Shown piece by piece: positions 11,794-14,976 of a stretch of 14,976 nt of DNA. This stretch comes from Defluviitaleaceae bacterium (GTDB lineage Bacteria > Bacillota > Clostridia > Lachnospirales > WRAA01). The notes beneath the pieces are model-generated. The model was not told where the DNA came from. It did no database searches and saw only the letters and a list, made by a program, of their open reading frames with translations. The translations under genes and the position numbers were made by a program. The DNA is taken from the NCBI GenBank assembly GCA_009780445.1, contig WRAA01000020.1:1-14976 (forward strand). Direction: 5' to 3'. Positions within the stretch are counted from its first letter, which is position 1, and each line of letters starts with the position of its first letter.

Positions 11794-13528
11794 TGCGCAT
11801 GGTCGTGCCGTGGCCGACCTTGCTTGACGCGGAGATACGGCCGCCGTGCGCCTCGACAATTTCCTTGGCGATTGCAAGGCCAAGGCCCGTGCCGCCAAGG
11901 GCGCGGCTCCGCGCTTTGTCTACGCGGTAGAAACGCTCGAAGATGCGGGGGAGGTCGGCCTTGGGGATGCCCATTCCGGTATCGGTGATACTAAGCTCGA
12001 AGGATTCTTCCGCCGTGAGGGCTGTCAGGGAAATGTGCGCGCCCTCCGGGCTGTACTTGACGGCGTTGGAGAGAATGTTGGTGACGACTTGGTTCATGCG
12101 GTCCGGGTCGGCGGACATAACGAAGGAGCCGTCCGGATCTGCGAAGCTGATGGTCTGGCGTTTCTTGCCCGCGGGGATCTCGGTTTGGCGGATGCACTTG
12201 TTGATGATCTCGTAGAGGTTCACGTCCTCGAAGTTTAGCTTCATCTGTTTGTTGTCGAAGGAGGACAGCTCCAGCAGATCCTTTGCGAGAAGTGTCATGC
12301 GGTCCGCCTCGGAGTTGATGATGCCCAGGAACTCGGAGGCTACTTCGCGGTCGTCTATCGCGCCGTCCAGCAGGGTCTCGGCGTAACCCTTGATAGTGGT
12401 GAGGGGCGTGCGGATCTCGTGGGATACGTTGGCCACAAATTCCTTGCGCAGGTCGTCCAGGAGCTGCTGCTTTGTGATGTCGGCCAGCACGATCACGATG
12501 CCGCCCACTTCGCCCGCAAAGTTGGTGTATGCGCGGAAGCTGGCGTGGATGTAGCGGCCGTCGATGTTTACGGTGGTGTCGGCGAAGTCTGCGTCGGTGA
12601 ACTGCGTCACGTTTGCGATATCCTTGCCAAGCACGGACATCATCTCGGGGAAGGGTACCGCCTCCACATTGCCCAGACCAAGCATTACGGCCGACATCTC
12701 GTTGAAGTGCAGGAGCCGCCCGTTGCGCTCATAGGCGAGTATGCCGCCGGCGTGTTGTTCGAGAATGGTCTCCATCTTGTTCTTTTCGTCCGTCATGCTT
12801 GCGATGGACTTGCCAAGCTCCCGCGCCATGTGGTTGAAGTTGTCTGTAAGGCGGCCTATTTCGTCCTGCGAGCTTACGGTGATGGTCTGGCTCAGGTCGC
12901 CGGCCGCCATTTGGTTGGCGATTTTTGCGAGCATGACAATTGGCTTCGTAAGCGTTCCCGCGAATACGAAGCCGAGTATGCAGGCCAGCACCATGGCCAC
13001 AAGCACGCTTACGGCGAAGATCAGGGCGACTTCGGTCAGGCGTTCGTCAATGGGTTGTGACAGGGTGCGGGTGTAGATGATGTACAGGGGCCGGGAGGGG
13101 TCGTCCGGCGCGTGGGAAACGGGCGCGGCGTAGGTGATCCACCTGCGGAACTGGCCGGAGAAGTCCGGTTCGCTTACGCCGGCGAAGCCGCCTTGGCCGG
13201 CCAGAGCCGACAGCACCGACGCGCCGGAGAACCTCTCGATGCCCTCCGTGCGGTCCGCCGCCCACAGAACCTCTCCGCTGCTGTTAAGGATGTAGCCCAT
13301 GATTTCGCCCGCGGCCAAGAAGCCAGGGCCTTCCGCGCCAAGCCAGTATTCGCCGCCCTGGGCGAACAGCTCGCTCTCGATCATGGCCGCCGTGTCGCGC
13401 AGGCTGTTGTGAACCCGCGCGGTCTCCTCCGAATGGAGGTAGGTGAGCATCAGGGTGCCGCTGACCAGCATCACGATAAACACCAGTGCCAGCAGTATCG
13501 GAATTAGTTTGAACTTGATACTGTTCAC
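11756..13528 (-). CDS. Membrane sensor histidine kinase (WalK/PhoR type: HAMP-PAS-HisKA-HATPase)
   Basis: The protein autophosphorylates on a histidine and should pass phosphate to a response regulator. The product is 590 aa. TM1 is at about residues 9-30, an extracytoplasmic sensor domain at 31-163, TM2 at about 165-190, HAMP at about 190-243 and PAS at about 250-355. HisKA has the H-box FVANVSHEIRTPLTTIKGYA, with phospho-acceptor His370. The ATPase domain has N-box NILSNAVKYSPEG, G1 DTGMGIP, F-box IFERFYRVDKARS and G2 GGTGLGLAI. All catalytic motifs are intact. It starts at GTG 13528, overlapping the previous stop by four bases (GTGA) and preceded by AAAGGA. No response regulator is adjacent in this window. 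The layout resembles WalK, but orthology cannot be claimed. Confidence 0.93.
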   Translation of the reverse strand: MNSIKFKLIPILLALVFIVMLVSGTLMLTYLHSEETARVHNSLRDTAAMIESELFAQGGEYWLGAEGPGFLAAGEIMGYILNSSGEVLWAADRTEGIERFSGASVLSALAGQGGFAGVSEPDFSGQFRRWITYAAPVSHAPDDPSRPLYIIYTRTLSQPIDERLTEVALIFAVSVLVAMVLACILGFVFAGTLTKPIVMLAKIANQMAAGDLSQTITVSSQDEIGRLTDNFNHMARELGKSIASMTDEKNKMETILEQHAGGILAYERNGRLLHFNEMSAVMLGLGNVEAVPFPEMMSVLGKDIANVTQFTDADFADTTVNIDGRYIHASFRAYTNFAGEVGGIVIVLADITKQQLLDDLRKEFVANVSHEIRTPLTTIKGYAETLLDGAIDDREVASEFLGIINSEADRMTLLAKDLLELSSFDNKQMKLNFEDVNLYEIINKCIRQTEIPAGKKRQTISFADPDGSFVMSADPDRMNQVVTNILSNAVKYSPEGAHISLTALTAEESFELSITDTGMGIPKADLPRIFERFYRVDKARSRALGGTGLGLAIAKEIVEAHGGRISASSKVGHGTTMRISFPVPPSETTR

Positions 13529-14976
13529 ACGATTTTCCTTTTGGAAAGCTGTTCAAGCTCGGTTTTGAGGGTTTCTATCTTTTGCAGATCCTCGTTCATC
13601 TTCTTCTGTGTGGTGTCGTTGCGCCAATCCCAGTCGTCCGCGAAGTCCTCCAGGAATTTAGACTTGGCCTTGACGCTTTCGTTCAGCCAGTACATCTCGG
13701 CCTTGATATCGTCGGCACGGGCGCGCTTGCTTTGGCGGTCCAGAGGTTTGCCGGCTTCGCCGTCGTCCTGCGTGCCGTAGCTTAGCATGTCCGGGGGGAT
13801 GCCTGTCTTGGAGAGACCCTGTTCATAGGCCAGCTTCTTTAACAGCTTGATGGCCAGCAGCGCGTCGGCCTCGGGGAATTCGTCCGTCATGGTGTGGAGC
13901 TGTGCGAGGCGGTTGACGGCTTCGGTGTGGTCGCCCGCGGCGGCCTTGCCCCACCATAGGGAGGCCATGGCGTAGTCCGGCGTATTGCCGTCCGCCGGCG
14001 AAAAGTACATATTGCCCAGCAGGAACTGCGCCTCCACGTGATCCGCCCTTGCCGCGGCCTCCAGCATTGCGCGTGCCTTGGGTGTGTCTGCCGCCAGGCC
14101 GTCCGCGCCGTGAAGGTAGAGCTTGCCCAGTGTGAAGCTACTCTCGGTGTTGCCGCCGTCCGCCGCGGCTTGCAGCATCGGCAGGGCTTGGCCGTAGCTT
14201 TGGGCACAGAGGAAGAGCGTGCCAAGTTCGTGCTGTGCGCGAGTGTCTCCTGATTGTGCCGCGCTTACAAGCTCGGCGGCCTTGCGCAGACGCCCCTGCT
14301 CTTCGCGCGCACGCTCTTCGCGCTGTGCCTCCAGCTGTTCCTGCTCCATGCGCTCCTGCTCCCTCGCTTCCAGCATGGAGATCTCGGCTTCCTTGCGCCG
14401 GCGGGGCAGCCATATACCCAGGAAGATCACCGACGCGCCCAGCAGGGCGAAGGTTACTGCGTCCATGGCGGTGTCAGCCGCCGCCAGAGCGATAATGTTC
14501 CACGATCCGCCGGTGAACAGGTTGGCCAGCAGCAGTGAGAGCGAGTCCTCGAGGCGTGCAATCCCGGCGAAGTACGCAACGCCGCCCGCGTCGGCAACAG
14601 ACCCGGCCAGCCAGTCGATATGGCCGTTTATCGCGCCGAAGTCGCGCCACATAGACGCGAGCAGGCTGGTGAGGCGTGTGGCCGCCATCAGTATAAAGGC
14701 CATGCCGAACGCAAGGGCCTTCGCGCGGATCTGCGCGGTGGCGAACAGTGTCCTGAAGAACGCGGCCGGGAGCATCACCGTGAAGAACACGGCAAAGAAG
14801 AGGCGGCTGTTGTCGTCCGGGTTAAGGGAGAGGCTGAACTGGCTGACGACCACCACCACAAACACCTTGAACCACAGCAGGCTCAGATCCTCCGCCCGGC
14901 GCACATGCCGCACAAGCAGGGATACGAGGGTGACAAGCAGCACAAGGATCAGGAAGTATGAATATATGGATGAATA
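13525..14976 (-). CDS. Membrane protein with coiled coil and Sel1-like repeats (N-terminus beyond window)
   Basis: At least 483 residues are present; the frame is open to the right edge and no ribosome-binding site precedes the first internal GTG (14943), so the start lies outside. Numbered from that GTG, hydrophobic segments at about 1-11, 21-40, 47-68, 75-96, 132-143 and 160-179 suggest a multi-pass membrane domain. RRRKEAEIS then enters a Glu/Arg/Gln-rich coiled coil (about 185-222). Sel1-like repeats follow (about 225-350), for example AAADGGNTESSFTLGKLYLH and ARADHVEAQFLLGNMYF. A second coiled coil ends the protein (about 445-468). Sel1 repeats are protein-binding alpha-solenoids. Coupled to the histidine kinase gene by a four-base overlap, it may be an accessory or scaffold of that sensor; this is inference. 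Confidence 0.8.
   Translation of the reverse strand, partial: YSSIYSYFLILVLLVTLVSLLVRHVRRAEDLSLLWFKVFVVVVVSQFSLSLNPDDNSRLFFAVFFTVMLPAAFFRTLFATAQIRAKALAFGMAFILMAATRLTSLLASMWRDFGAINGHIDWLAGSVADAGGVAYFAGIARLEDSLSLLLANLFTGGSWNIIALAAADTAMDAVTFALLGASVIFLGIWLPRRRKEAEISMLEAREQERMEQEQLEAQREERAREEQGRLRKAAELVSAAQSGDTRAQHELGTLFLCAQSYGQALPMLQAAADGGNTESSFTLGKLYLHGADGLAADTPKARAMLEAAARADHVEAQFLLGNMYFSPADGNTPDYAMASLWWGKAAAGDHTEAVNRLAQLHTMTDEFPEADALLAIKLLKKLAYEQGLSKTGIPPDMLSYGTQDDGEAGKPLDRQSKRARADDIKAEMYWLNESVKAKSKFLEDFADDWDWRNDTTQKKMNEDLQKIETLKTELEQLSKRKIV

Noticed and set aside
11254..11898. Minus-strand ORF (214 codons) opposite the TSUP pair
   Set aside because: It is antisense to two membrane proteins with diagnostic glycine motifs; its product is Ala/Arg/Gln-rich with no domain.
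11793..11930. Plus-strand ORF beginning with ATG right after AAGGAGG at the end of the second TSUP gene
   Set aside because: It runs antisense through the kinase ATPase domain, soon meets a stop, and has no protein-like pattern; the AAGGAGG is explained by Lys-Glu-Glu codons of the TSUP gene.
12419..13060. Plus-strand ORF (213 codons) opposite the histidine kinase
   Set aside because: The minus-strand kinase has all catalytic motifs in order; the opposite frame gives His/Val/Gly-rich text without domains.
1..14976. CRISPR array, tRNA or rRNA genes, insertion sequences, phage genes
   Set aside because: No regularly spaced repeats, cloverleaf-like segments, transposase motifs or phage proteins were seen on either strand.

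Overview
The window is most likely from a Gram-positive Clostridia-type bacterium of moderately high GC (judged by eye, not counted). The grounds are strong AGGAGG-type ribosome-binding sites before nearly every gene, many TTG and GTG starts, the four-cysteine zinc form of ribosomal protein S14, and the classic S10-spc ribosomal gene order. A precise taxon cannot be read from the sequence alone.

Positions 1-10206, all on the minus strand (transcribed right to left), hold one long ribosomal protein operon: rpsJ, rplC, rplD, rplW, rplB, [unknown 72-75 aa ORF], rpsS, [unknown 39 aa ORF], rplV, rpsC, rplP, rpmC, rpsQ, rplN, rplX, rplE, rpsZ, rpsH, rplF, rplR, rpsE, rpmD, rplO, and the 5' end of secY cut by the left edge. 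Genes are spaced by 0-90 bases and several overlap at TAATG junctions. The two small unknown ORFs bracket rpsS, are not part of the canonical operon, and use codons that are rarer in their neighbours. They are the strongest novelty candidates here.

Positions 10207-10618 are non-coding. A good sigma-A promoter (extended TATAAT with TTGCGC, 17-base spacer) points at rpsJ from about 290 bases upstream. The leader between them carries a clean intrinsic-terminator hairpin followed by T5, further hairpins, and a tandem 15-base repeat beside the rpsJ ribosome-binding site. This looks like a transcription-attenuation leader for the S10 operon.

Positions 10619-11793 hold mazG (single-domain nucleotide pyrophosphohydrolase, minus strand). 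Diverging from it is a pair of overlapping half-size TSUP (TauE/SafE, DUF81) membrane genes on the plus strand. Each encodes one half of a usual TSUP transporter.

Positions 11756-14976, minus strand, hold a translationally coupled pair: a membrane protein with a cytoplasmic coiled coil and Sel1-like repeats (start beyond the right edge), and a WalK/PhoR-type sensor histidine kinase with HAMP, PAS, HisKA and HATPase domains. No response regulator lies within the window. The usual str-operon genes (fusA, tuf) are not directly upstream of rpsJ, so the S10 operon stands in a rearranged neighbourhood.
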